Source: Melioribacter sp. (GTDB lineage Bacteria; Bacteroidota; Ignavibacteria; Ignavibacteriales; Melioribacteraceae). Taken from it: a stretch of 64,000 nucleotides of DNA. Where the stretch lies: positions 1-64,000 of the forward strand of contig JAOACD010000016.1 of NCBI GenBank assembly GCA_026417975.1, given 5' to 3'. Of the stretch, positions 1 through 8,125 are shown in pieces. Both the position numbers and the translations under genes were made by a program. Numbering within the stretch: the stretch's first letter is position 1; each line of letters opens with the position of its first letter. The notes beneath the pieces were generated by a model. The model was not told the origin of the DNA, searched no databases, and saw nothing but the letters and a program-made list of their open reading frames with translations.

Positions 1-2
1 AC

Positions 3-289
3 AAGGATAATTTTTACGAAAAAACCTTAATAATTTTTTTTGCTGTGTTAATTCTGTTTTCACGTGCACCTGTAGCAGGAAATATAATCAGGGTAAAAGA
101 GCAAATTTTTTTGATGGAATTTGGCATAGTTGGATTGCACCGGTAACTCTAATCTGGGGAATATTTGATGATAAAATTAGAGTTTATGAGGTAAATAACA
201 ATGGTTGGTGGTATGATTTTGGATTTTATATAGCAATAGTCGGAGGATTTGGAGGTTTCGCATTATCAAGAAAAAGGAAATTTTCGTAA
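3..289 (+). pseudogene. Small membrane protein, 5' partial, frameshifted at a T run
   Basis: The two halves of this reading lie in different frames. Frame 3 is open from the window edge to a stop near 147 and gives a hydrophobic helix (LIIFFAVLILF). Frame 2 then continues with convincing protein to TAA at 287-289, including IYEVNNNGWWYDFGF-like residues (here VYEVNNNGWWYDFGF), a second hydrophobic stretch and a basic tail. The switch falls in or next to the seven-T run at 106-112; one more T would join the halves as KEQIFFDGIWHSWIAP. The second half resembles small two-helix bacterial membrane proteins of unknown function. The 5' end is outside the window. It may be a real pseudogene or a homopolymer error. 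Confidence 0.5.
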
Positions 290-431
290 CTAGATTCTAA
301 TTTAGAAACTACTTTCAAAGCCTTAAAAAATCTTTATTCTCAATTGGTGATCTTTGCAAAGTTTTATTTTTATAATTAGCAAAATTATTTTGTAAATTTA
401 AGATTGATTAATAATTGCTTAAGGTAATGTT

Positions 432-851
432 ATGCAAATTAAAACTTTTACATTTAGTGTAAGTACAAGAGGTTTTAATGAAATAATTGATATCACTCAT
501 GAAGTTCAATCAAAATTAGATGAAACAGGATTCAGAGAAGGGAATGTTTTAGTTTTTGTGCCAGGTTCAACTTCTGGGATTACGACTATTGAACATGAAC
601 CCGGTTTACTTAAGGATTACCCAGAATTTTTTGAAAAAATAGCTCCATCAAATTATAACTATCATCATAATGAAACATGGCATGATAATAATGGGTATGC
701 ACATATACGTGCTTCGCTTCAGGGATGTTCAATTCAAATTCCATTTGTAGATTCAAAACTACTACTTGGTACTTGGCAACAAATAGTCTTAATTGATTTT
801 GATAATCGTCCAAGAAGAAGAAATGTAATCGTTCAATTTATAGGACAGTAA
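432..851 (+). CDS. yjbQ: YjbQ family protein (secondary thiamine-phosphate synthase-like, UPF0047)
   Basis: At 139 residues it has the usual length of the YjbQ/UPF0047 family and is complete. Diagnostic stretches are STSGITTIE near residues 47-55, the histidine-rich HHNETWHDNNGYAHIRASL near 78-96, and a C-terminal segment with LGTWQQIVLIDFD. Some members show weak thiamine-phosphate synthase activity, but the cellular role is not settled. It is the first gene of a tight three-gene run: the nuclease gene starts 2 bases after its stop. The family assignment is firm; the reaction is known only from family work. Confidence 0.9.
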   Translation: MQIKTFTFSVSTRGFNEIIDITHEVQSKLDETGFREGNVLVFVPGSTSGITTIEHEPGLLKDYPEFFEKIAPSNYNYHHNETWHDNNGYAHIRASLQGCSIQIPFVDSKLLLGTWQQIVLIDFDNRPRRRNVIVQFIGQ

Positions 852-853
852 TT

Positions 854-1675
854 ATGAAGAAAATAATCTATATTCTGATTTTTATTCCAACAATATTTAA
901 TTATGGTTGGGGAGATGAAGGTCATAGATTAATTACAAAATATGCCCTTAAATTTTTGCCAAACGAAATAAATTTTTCTGAGGAAATTAAATCTGCTATT
1001 ATAAAGCATTCAATTGATCCCGATTATAGGAAAAAAGATGATGCTTCTGAACCTATAAGACATTTTATAGACATAGATTACTATAAAGAGTTTTTGAGCG
1101 GTAATATGATTACTTCACTAGATTCTCTAAAAAAAATTTATGGTGATAGTGTTGTTACAACTCAAGGAATTTTGCCTTGGGCAACAGAATTAACTTATTC
1201 TAATCTTGTTAGTGCTTTTAAAGAAGAGAATAAAGAAAAAATAATTTTGTATGCAGCTGATTTAGCTCATTATGTAGCAGATGGACATCAGCCTCTTCAT
1301 GCTACATTAAATTATAATGGTCAATTGACATCACAAAAAGGTGTCCATTTTAGGTATGAAATTGAAATGATAAATAAATATTTGAATGATATAGATAAAG
1401 AACTGCAAAACTTTACTCCTGTCTATATTACAAATATTACTGGTAGCATATTTAATTACATTTACGAGTCAAATTTTGAAGTAGATATAATACTAAACTC
1501 AGATAAAATTGCATTGAAATATGGGGATAATAAGTATGATGTAGATTATTACCGTATACTTTGGTTTAGAACAAAAAATTTGACTATAGAAAAGTTTGAA
1601 CAAGCTGCATTTATAATTTCTTCATTAATTTATACAGCATGGATTGATGCAGGTAAACCAAAACTGAGGTTTTAA
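854..1675 (+). CDS. Secreted S1/P1-type nuclease
   Basis: The 273-residue precursor begins with a short signal peptide of about 18 residues, after which the mature protein would start at Trp19 (WGDEGH). In S1/P1 nucleases the mature N-terminal Trp is a zinc ligand, so the predicted cleavage fits. A second signature, LAHYVADGHQPLHA near residues 135-150, carries the Asp/His ligands of the trinuclear zinc site, and GVHFRYE follows. The family cleaves single-stranded RNA and DNA and removes 3' phosphate from nucleotides, here presumably in the periplasm or outside the cell for phosphate or nucleotide scavenging. It sits 2 bases after yjbQ and its stop overlaps the next start by one base. Confidence 0.88.
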   Translation: MKKIIYILIFIPTIFNYGWGDEGHRLITKYALKFLPNEINFSEEIKSAIIKHSIDPDYRKKDDASEPIRHFIDIDYYKEFLSGNMITSLDSLKKIYGDSVVTTQGILPWATELTYSNLVSAFKEENKEKIILYAADLAHYVADGHQPLHATLNYNGQLTSQKGVHFRYEIEMINKYLNDIDKELQNFTPVYITNITGSIFNYIYESNFEVDIILNSDKIALKYGDNKYDVDYYRILWFRTKNLTIEKFEQAAFIISSLIYTAWIDAGKPKLRF

Positions 1676-2217
1676 TGGAAAGAAAAAAAATTGTAACAGT
1701 CTTTGGTAGTTCTATTCCAAAACCAGGGGAAGAAGAATACGAACTTGCTTATTACCTTGGGAAAAAATTAGCAAAAAACAATTTGAATGTTTGCTCTGGT
1801 GGTTTCCAAGGTATTATGGATGCAGTATCAAAAGGAGCAAGAGAAAATGGAGCTGAGGCTATAGGAATAACATTAAAAACTTATGAAGCTATTCCAAGTA
1901 TGTACCTTACGAAAGAAATAAAATGTGATAATTTGTTTGAAAGATTAAGACTCCTTATTGAGCACGGGGATGCATATATAGTTCTTAATGGAGGTACAGG
2001 AACACTTGTAGAGCTTGCTATAGTATGGGAATTAATGAACAAAAATGCTTTAGCAGAAAAACCCTTTGCTTGTCATGGTAAACTATGGAAAGAAATTGTT
2101 GAACTTATGGAAGTGCAAATTAGAAGAGAAAAGAGAAGATTAGGTTTAATTAAATGTTTTGATAATATTGATGATTGTGCAGAATATATTATACAGGCAT
2201 TAAAAGAAAAATTTTAG
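1675..2217 (+). CDS. LOG family protein (TIGR00730-type nucleotide phosphoribohydrolase)
   Basis: This is a 180-residue Rossmann-like LOG protein. The N-terminus gives VFGSS, followed by GGFQGIMDAVSKGARE near residues 41-56 and the nucleotide-binding loop GGTGTLVEL near 103-111. In the family the loop is usually PGGxGTxxE; here Asn-Gly-Gly replaces Pro-Gly-Gly, but the catalytic Glu is kept. LOG enzymes split nucleoside 5'-monophosphates, including cytokinin nucleotides, to base and ribose 5-phosphate. Older databases call them lysine decarboxylases, which is wrong. The ATG shares its first base with the nuclease stop (TAATG), so translation is probably coupled. Confidence 0.85.
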   Translation: MERKKIVTVFGSSIPKPGEEEYELAYYLGKKLAKNNLNVCSGGFQGIMDAVSKGARENGAEAIGITLKTYEAIPSMYLTKEIKCDNLFERLRLLIEHGDAYIVLNGGTGTLVELAIVWELMNKNALAEKPFACHGKLWKEIVELMEVQIRREKRRLGLIKCFDNIDDCAEYIIQALKEKF

Positions 2218-2882
2218 TAAATGTTTTCTAACCGTATTATTCTTCCTTTTATATTATAACTTTTTTCTAATTCCTCGAGAGTTTTTTTTGCAGCCTCTTC
2301 TGAATTAAATTTGCCACAGTTAACAATATTGAAAACGCTTCCACCAATTTCTTTTGTTGTAATAAAAGAGGCATGACCTTTATTATTTAGTTTATCACAT
2401 AAATTTTTAGCGTAATCATAGTTAATAAATGCACCTACTTGAATTATGAATAAATCTTTTTTTTCTTCGTCAGAATTATTTATGGATTCATAGCTAATAC
2501 TTTTCTGTATTGATTTTGCGAATTGTGAGTTTGGGAATTCTTTTTTTAGTTTTAGTAGAAAATCATTCGCTTTTTTGTAAAGTCCTAATGAATAGTAATA
2601 AGAATAAATTCTATACAATGCTTCTTCAGAGTACTTGTGTTTAGGATATTTTTCATAAAATAATGTGTATTTTTTTAGAGCATCTTCTCCGTCTTTTGTA
2701 AGACATGCCTCTAAGAAAAGAATTGCGGGGTCAGAAAGATTTTTTCTTTTATATTTTTCAAGAACTTCCGCTGCTGTTTTTAAGTCTCCTTTATCAATTG
2801 CAATTAATGCTTCGGTTATATCTGAATCTTGAGAATATATTACTAATGGAAAAAAAAGAAATAAGATTAATTTTTTCATCAA
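2214..2882 (-). CDS. SPOR domain protein with TPR-like repeats
   Basis: The 222-residue protein has a signal peptide (MMKKLILFLFFPLVIYSQ). A helical repeat region with TPR character follows (residues 25-135, including KYPKHKYSEEALYRIYSYYYSLG). The last 80 residues form a SPOR domain beginning FIIQVGAF. SPOR domains bind peptidoglycan glycan strands lacking stem peptides, typically at division sites. It lies immediately downstream of ccmF, with a 4-base overlap (ATGA type), so it is probably expressed with the cytochrome c maturation genes although a functional link is not evident. Its 3' end overlaps the convergent LOG gene by 4 bases. Confidence 0.85.
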   Translation of the reverse strand: MMKKLILFLFFPLVIYSQDSDITEALIAIDKGDLKTAAEVLEKYKRKNLSDPAILFLEACLTKDGEDALKKYTLFYEKYPKHKYSEEALYRIYSYYYSLGLYKKANDFLLKLKKEFPNSQFAKSIQKSISYESINNSDEEKKDLFIIQVGAFINYDYAKNLCDKLNNKGHASFITTKEIGGSVFNIVNCGKFNSEEAAKKTLEELEKSYNIKGRIIRLENIY

Positions 2883-5269
2883 TTCATAGATTCTTTTAAT
2901 CTTCTAAATGTAGATATTAAGAATCCTATTACAGTTACTGCAACACCAATCCAAATTAAGCTAATGAAAGGTTTTATGCTTGCTTCGATGGTTAAGATTT
3001 CTTTTGGTTCAGATTGTATGCTTTCTGTATTTGATATTGAAGCAAATGTTAATTCTACAATTCCTTCAGAAGCGTTCATATTGTTAATAAATACTTTTAA
3101 ATCTGCTTCTTTCAATTCAGCGGGATAGAATCTTGGACCATCGCTTGTGTTTTCCATATAAGGTTCAATATATATAGTTTTTCCGTTAAAATTAACTTGC
3201 AAGTTTACACCTATCTTAAAGCTCTTGCCGCTCATCATTGCACTCATGTCTTCTGGCAAAACAAAATTTGTAAATGTAATCTCTTTGTTTTTAAAGTTGA
3301 AGGTTTCCCCTTTTTTTAGTTTAACGGAATTTGAGTTTTCTGTGCCAGTTTCATCGTAGGATATTGGTGCTATGTAAAAATCTTTTGAAAAGCCTTCTAA
3401 TATATCAGGTTCTCTCATTAAACTGTTGTTAAATTCTGCTATATACATTATAGGAGATGCAACTTTAACATCATTCCCTTTTCTAATTTCTACATTGAAA
3501 GCATATTTCTTGCCACCTTCAATTGGCTTATAACCAGTAAACTTAAGTTCATAACCAAATAGGTTTACCTTTTCTCCTTTAACTAAATCGACTTGTTGAT
3601 GTTTAGAATAGCCGCCTGTTGCAACTACTCCAACAAGAAACAGAGCAATACCAATGTGAGCTATGTAGGCACCAATGAAACTTTTTCTACCTTTAAGAAT
3701 AGACAAAGCAATTTCTCCATTTACAAAAAAAGTAAAAGATGATGAAAATGTTAATATAATAAGCATTATATTTTGAACGCCACTAAGAATAAAAATAATA
3801 GCAGTTAAGATTATAGATGCAATGATGGGTAGTTGTAAACTTTTTAGTAGCTGACTTTTATCTGTATATTTCCATTTAAGTAATATACTTAGACCATTTA
3901 ATAGACCTATAATTATAGCAATTGGGAGGTTAAGTTCGTTATAAAAACTTATATCAACTGTTTGACCGAAAATTGGGGCACTAGTTCCGACAAGAATAAT
4001 TATTGCAGATGCTATTAATGCTACCGAGCCAGTAAATAAAGCTAATTCTCGCGATAGTATATTTTCCTCATATGTAAAGTGTTCGGTTAAGTATTTCCAT
4101 CTATAAAAAATCATTCCTACGCCAAGAATTAAGAACGAAAATAAGAAAATAAGGAGGAAAAGATAAACTGTCATTCCGGGGTCTACAAAAGAGTGAACGG
4201 AAGCATCGCCTAATATACCACTTCGTGTTAGGAAAGTACTATATAGTACTAGAATATAAGTCATAATACACAAAATTAGGTTCGTTTTAACAAATCTACT
4301 TGTACCATCACGTTCTTGACTTTTCTTTTGAACTAGCATAGTATGAATGGAAGCAACACCAATTAACCATGGTACAAGAGAAGAATTTTCTACGGGATCC
4401 CAGCCCCAATAGCCACCCCAACCTAAAACTCCATAAGCCCAATAACCGCCAAGCATTATAGCTAATCCAAGGATCATCATACCAGCTAGCACCCATGGTA
4501 ATGCTTGTTTAATCCATTCTTTGTAATCGTTTTTTAATAAAGCAGCAAGAGCAAAAGCAAAAGGAACAGCAGACATGGCAAAGCCAATAAAAAGCATAGG
4601 AGGGTGTACTTGCATCCAGAAATTTTGAAGCAATGGATTTAATCCTTTTCCTTCAATAATAAATTTATCGAAAGGGATATTGTTTGCATGCAATATATTA
4701 TAAAGTTCTTTGCTAACTTGTATAAATTGTTTATTTGATTGTGTATCGGTAAAAATGAAATTTTGCAGTGCAGGTATGGTTAAATAAGTAGGATTAATGT
4801 TTTTTATATCAACAAAATCTGGTTCAGCCCAAATATAATTAAAAGGAGATTTCAAAAGAGGATTAACCATTATTAGTAAAAAAGTAATAGATAAGGTGTA
4901 AATCATCATCACTCGAGGTTCTAAGTCACCTCGTTTTGAGGTATAATCTAATAAAATTAAACCAACAATTACAGAGAATAAAGCCCACAACATAAAGCTA
5001 CCTTCTTGTCCAGCATAAAAGGTTGAAATAAGTAAGCCTGTAGGTAGTTCGCTATTACTATAGTTATATACATACTTATATTGATATTCGTGTGTAAGAA
5101 TTGCATGAAGTAAAAGTGCACTTGCGGCCATTACCATAACCGCAGTTGTATGGAAGCTAATTCTTGCATAATTTAATGTATTTTGATAACCTCTGTATGT
5201 TAGAAAATACATAAGTACAGTAAATATTCCCGCTACTAGAGCAATAACTAGAAATATATTTCCTATCAT
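2879..5269 (-). CDS. ccmF: Cytochrome c maturation protein CcmF (heme lyase component)
   Basis: At 796 residues this is a full-length, multi-spanning CcmF. It shows NPLLQNFWMQVHPPMLFIGF near 211-230, typical of CcmF, and the tryptophan-rich heme-handling WWD segment GWGGYWGWDPVENSSLVPW near 283-301. A long non-membrane domain occupies about 560-770 before a last helix. CcmF receives heme from CcmE and ligates it to apocytochrome CxxCH motifs on the outer face of the membrane. The segment between residues 145 and 205, before the HPP motif, is longer than in proteobacterial CcmF. It follows ccmE by 18 bases in a ccmC-ccmD-ccmE-ccmF order. Confidence 0.93.
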   Translation of the reverse strand: MIGNIFLVIALVAGIFTVLMYFLTYRGYQNTLNYARISFHTTAVMVMAASALLLHAILTHEYQYKYVYNYSNSELPTGLLISTFYAGQEGSFMLWALFSVIVGLILLDYTSKRGDLEPRVMMIYTLSITFLLIMVNPLLKSPFNYIWAEPDFVDIKNINPTYLTIPALQNFIFTDTQSNKQFIQVSKELYNILHANNIPFDKFIIEGKGLNPLLQNFWMQVHPPMLFIGFAMSAVPFAFALAALLKNDYKEWIKQALPWVLAGMMILGLAIMLGGYWAYGVLGWGGYWGWDPVENSSLVPWLIGVASIHTMLVQKKSQERDGTSRFVKTNLILCIMTYILVLYSTFLTRSGILGDASVHSFVDPGMTVYLFLLIFLFSFLILGVGMIFYRWKYLTEHFTYEENILSRELALFTGSVALIASAIIILVGTSAPIFGQTVDISFYNELNLPIAIIIGLLNGLSILLKWKYTDKSQLLKSLQLPIIASIILTAIIFILSGVQNIMLIILTFSSSFTFFVNGEIALSILKGRKSFIGAYIAHIGIALFLVGVVATGGYSKHQQVDLVKGEKVNLFGYELKFTGYKPIEGGKKYAFNVEIRKGNDVKVASPIMYIAEFNNSLMREPDILEGFSKDFYIAPISYDETGTENSNSVKLKKGETFNFKNKEITFTNFVLPEDMSAMMSGKSFKIGVNLQVNFNGKTIYIEPYMENTSDGPRFYPAELKEADLKVFINNMNASEGIVELTFASISNTESIQSEPKEILTIEASIKPFISLIWIGVAVTVIGFLISTFRRLKESMN

Positions 5270-5287
5270 TTTTTCTCCACTATAATG

Positions 5288-5677
5288 TTATGAGCCAGCT
5301 TTTTGGACAGTTTGTTCCTGATACTTAGATGGACACTTTGTAAGTATATCAGTTGCTTGAAAAACCCCGTTCGAATATTTTCCTGTAACAACAATACTAG
5401 TTGAAGACTCAAAATTGTTTGGCATTGCACCGTGATAAATTACTTTCATTACATTACCATTTATGTCTTTTATGTAGAAAGAGAAAATTTTATTTGTTTT
5501 ATCTAATTCATAACTGCGGTCTCTTAACCATGTTCCAGTAGCTTTAACAGTTTTTCCAGATTTCATAACTTTAGCAAAATCATTTTCATATTGAACATTT
5601 GTTTGAGTAAATAAGTAAATCATCAATCCAAGAAATACGACTATAATAATTCCACCGAACATGTATTTATTTTTCAT
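5288..5677 (-). CDS. ccmE: Heme chaperone CcmE, cysteine (CxxxY) type
   Basis: The 129-residue protein has one N-terminal membrane anchor (about residues 7-24) and a beta-barrel OB domain with VIYHGAMPNNF and VVTGKYSNGVFQA. In classical CcmE the covalent heme ligand is a His in HxxxY. Here the equivalent position is Cys115 in CPSKY (Cys115 to Tyr119), the CxxxY variant described in some sulfate reducers and archaea. CcmE carries heme covalently from CcmC to CcmF. The gene starts 3 bases after the ccmD-like stop, with AAGGAG upstream, and is followed by ccmF. Confidence 0.9.
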   Translation of the reverse strand: MKNKYMFGGIIIVVFLGLMIYLFTQTNVQYENDFAKVMKSGKTVKATGTWLRDRSYELDKTNKIFSFYIKDINGNVMKVIYHGAMPNNFESSTSIVVTGKYSNGVFQATDILTKCPSKYQEQTVQKAGS

Positions 5678-5680
5678 ATA

Positions 5681-5830
5681 TTATTTCTCCTTTAATTCTT
5701 TTTCAATCTCCTTAAGTTTTTTATCAGTATTCCAAATGAAAATAAATATGCCTATCCAAACTACTAAAACAATAAACATTACTATATAAATAGAGTTTTT
5801 TTCTAAAAAATGTATTAATCCGCTTTCCAA
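5681..5830 (-). CDS. CcmD-like small membrane protein
   Basis: A 49-residue reading, starting at TTG and missed by a long-ORF search, fills the gap between ccmC and ccmE. It begins LESGLIHFLEKNSIYIVM, has one membrane helix (about residues 14-33) and a charged tail DKKLKEIEKELKEK. This is the layout of CcmD, a helix that holds the CcmABC complex and helps release holo-CcmE. GAGG stands 5 bases before the TTG and overlaps the ccmC stop (TAAGAGG), and the stop is 3 bases from the ccmE start. Position, topology and tail support CcmD; sequence similarity in such small proteins is weak. Confidence 0.75.
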   Translation of the reverse strand: MESGLIHFLEKNSIYIVMFIVLVVWIGIFIFIWNTDKKLKEIEKELKEK

Positions 5831-5839
5831 TTTAACCTC

Positions 5840-6535
5840 TTAGTTGTTTTTGTGAATTTTTTCGTCTATTATAATTGTTTTGTATCGAATTTTCCAAATC
5901 CAAAAGTAAAGAATTGTAAAGGCAATAAGTGATAAATAAAAAATTAACATCATATTAGCGTTCATTTTAAAATCTACAATTGGCCCTGCATTATCATCAT
6001 TAGCCGAGCCAGGGTGTAAACCTGTCATAATTCTTGGCATTATAAATATAAAGAAAGGGACTGTTAAAAAGGCGATAATAGAATATACTGCCGAAAGTCT
6101 TGCTCTTTTATCTTCATTTTCAATTGCTGAGCGTAAAGCAAGTAATGACCCATATATTAAAAGTAGTATGAAGATACTTGTTTCTCTTGGATCCCAATGC
6201 CAAAAAGCTCCCCAAGTAAACTTAGCCCAAATTGAACCAGTAACAGTTGCAAGTATGCAAAATATCATCCCGAGTTGAAGAGCAGAAGCAGACTTTGCAT
6301 CATCATCAAGATTTTTATTCTTTAGATATTTTACTCCGTAAATCATTGCCATTAAAAATGCTATTACAGAAATCCATGCTGTTGGGACATGGAAAAAAAT
6401 TATTTTTGCTTTTTCTTCCAATCCAGGAATATTAGGAAATTCGTACCAGTACAGAGGAGTGGGAACAATAGGAAATGTAATCCCTGCTATGATTACAAAA
6501 CTCATTAAGATAAATAAAAATATTTTCCAAATCAT
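5840..6535 (-). CDS. ccmC: Heme exporter/transfer protein CcmC
   Basis: The 231-residue protein has about six membrane helices, with the WWD-type heme segment WGAFWHWDPRETSIFILLL near residues 109-127 and conserved histidines in FFHVPTAW near 47-54. CcmC loads heme onto CcmE. It opens the minus-strand ccm operon and is divergent from the dehydrogenase at 6742. The 206-base gap must hold both promoters, but no clear motif stands out. The ccmA and ccmB genes of the ABC part are not in this window. Confidence 0.92.
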   Translation of the reverse strand: MIWKIFLFILMSFVIIAGITFPIVPTPLYWYEFPNIPGLEEKAKIIFFHVPTAWISVIAFLMAMIYGVKYLKNKNLDDDAKSASALQLGMIFCILATVTGSIWAKFTWGAFWHWDPRETSIFILLLIYGSLLALRSAIENEDKRARLSAVYSIIAFLTVPFFIFIMPRIMTGLHPGSANDDNAGPIVDFKMNANMMLIFYLSLIAFTILYFWIWKIRYKTIIIDEKIHKNN

Positions 6536-6741
6536 AATAAATTTTTCTTTTATTAAGATAATTAGACAGCATTTAAGTTAAAGTTAAGCGAAAAATATAA
6601 AAGAAGATTATGATTTCCAAAGGATAAAAAATTACTCTACTTAAAGCTGAAATGGGTAGAAAAACTATTAACATGTGAGAAAAATTTTTACCGTAATTCA
6701 AAAGAAGTTATATTTTTGTAATTAAAATTCTTGGGAAGAAT

Positions 6742-7560
6742 ATGGATAGCAAAACTATTTTAATTACTGGTGCAACTGATGGCATAGGCAAACAAACCGC
6801 AAAAAAGCTTGCACAAATGGGTCATACAATAATTGTTCATGGTCGGAACGAAGTTAAAGTAAATAAAACAATAGAAGAAATACAGAACGAAACAGGTAAT
6901 GATAAAATACATGCCTGTGTAGGGGATTTTACATCGTTAAAGCAAGTAAGAAATTTAGTAGAAGAGTTGAAGAAAAGATTTGATTGTTTGGATGTATTGA
7001 TAAATAATGCTGGCGATTATATGCAGAAGTATGTTTTAACAGAGGATGGGTATGAGACAACTTTTCAAGTAAATCATCTTTCTCATTTTCTTTTGACAAA
7101 TCTTGTAATGGATTTAATAAAAAATAGTTCTGAAGGTAGAATAATAAACGTTAGTTCTATTGCTCATCAAAGTGCAGACTTCGATTTGAAAAATCTTAAT
7201 AGTGAAAAGTATTTTTCTCCATATAATGCTTATGCTGTTTCTAAATTTGCGAATATTTTATTTACTAAGATGTTAGCTAAAAAATTATCTAATACAAATA
7301 TTACGGTTAATTCATTGCACCCAGGAGTAATAAATACAAAGCTTTTAAGAGCAGGTTTTAATATTATAGGCGATGTAGTAGAAAGAGGAGCAGAAACCCC
7401 ACTCTATTTAGCTACATCAGAAGAAGTAAAAAATATCACAGGTGAGTATTTTATAGATAAAAAGGTTACTAGAAGTCATTCTCAGACCTATAATGAAAAC
7501 TTATGGTCGAAATTTTGGGATATTAGTAAGCAAATGGTTAATTTAGATAGTTCTATTTAA
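6742..7560 (+). CDS. Short-chain dehydrogenase/reductase (retinol dehydrogenase-like)
   Basis: This 272-residue classical SDR has the dinucleotide-binding TGATDGIG at 9-16, VGDF near 60, NNAG near 91-94, the serine in VSSIAHQS near 138-145 and the catalytic Tyr-Lys pair in YAVSK (about 163-167). HPGVINTKLL after the active site matches the retinol/WW-domain oxidoreductase-like subgroup, often NADP-dependent. The substrate cannot be deduced. GGGAAG stands upstream of the ATG. The end overlaps the convergent gene by 8 bases. There is no functional link to the neighbours. Confidence 0.85.
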   Translation: MDSKTILITGATDGIGKQTAKKLAQMGHTIIVHGRNEVKVNKTIEEIQNETGNDKIHACVGDFTSLKQVRNLVEELKKRFDCLDVLINNAGDYMQKYVLTEDGYETTFQVNHLSHFLLTNLVMDLIKNSSEGRIINVSSIAHQSADFDLKNLNSEKYFSPYNAYAVSKFANILFTKMLAKKLSNTNITVNSLHPGVINTKLLRAGFNIIGDVVERGAETPLYLATSEEVKNITGEYFIDKKVTRSHSQTYNENLWSKFWDISKQMVNLDSSI

Positions 7561-8005
7561 TTGCCGAACGATCGGCTTTGAATTTTACTTCATATTTTTT
7601 AGAATAAGTATTTTCTAATAAGCTTAAACTCATTTTCACACCCGAACCGGTTATTTTAAAATCAGAAGAGTTAAGTGTGTCAATTTTCATGCTTTTTTTA
7701 CCACACTCTGTTAAAAAATCATCAAGAGCCTTTTTAGCATCTTTTTCTGAGTTATACATAAAATCTACTTGTATTTGATAGACCCCTTCTTGGTCAGCAA
7801 TAAAAGCCATACGTGAGTTTTTTGATTGATAGAAAATACACTCCATGCTTGGATTTGATTTGTCGTGGTAAATAGGTTTTCCAAATTTTTTAATAATTTC
7901 CTTAGAATCTTTTCCTATAAATTCACATAGATTATAATCCTGAGGATAAATTAAGATAGGAAGCATAAAGAGAATGATTGCCCAAAAATAGGTTTGTATT
8001 TTCAT
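7553..8005 (-). CDS. Secreted protein of unknown function
   Basis: The 150-residue reading starts with a signal peptide (MKIQTYFWAIILFMLPILIYPQ) and I do not recognise a family. I chose the ATG at 8005 rather than a TTG two codons upstream, because AGAGAGG sits 6 bases before the ATG. The mature part alternates charged and hydrophobic residues, with two cysteines in the first half and one in LTECGKK; no catalytic motif is visible. The early KDSKEIIKKFGKPIYHDKS pattern resembles small outer-membrane-assembly-like folds (GKP with a following beta strand), but that is only an impression. Confidence 0.7.
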   Translation of the reverse strand: MKIQTYFWAIILFMLPILIYPQDYNLCEFIGKDSKEIIKKFGKPIYHDKSNPSMECIFYQSKNSRMAFIADQEGVYQIQVDFMYNSEKDAKKALDDFLTECGKKSMKIDTLNSSDFKITGSGVKMSLSLLENTYSKKYEVKFKADRSAIK

Positions 8006-8125
8006 AAGCAACCTCTCTTAAAATTTATTAAAATGTCAATTAGCTTTCCCTAAGACAAAAAATTCAATAAAGAACAAATAAACTCGCTTAATTTTACAAC
8101 ATTTGGAGATTAACTTCAAACTAAA

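Noticed and set aside
113-140. Sigma-54-like TGGCAT...TTGCA
   Set aside because: The spacing between GG and GC is 12, not 10, and it lies inside a coding half of the frameshifted gene.
1675-2217. Lysine decarboxylase annotation
   Set aside because: The GGTGT loop and GGFQG segment belong to LOG phosphoribohydrolases. The old name came from a misassignment.
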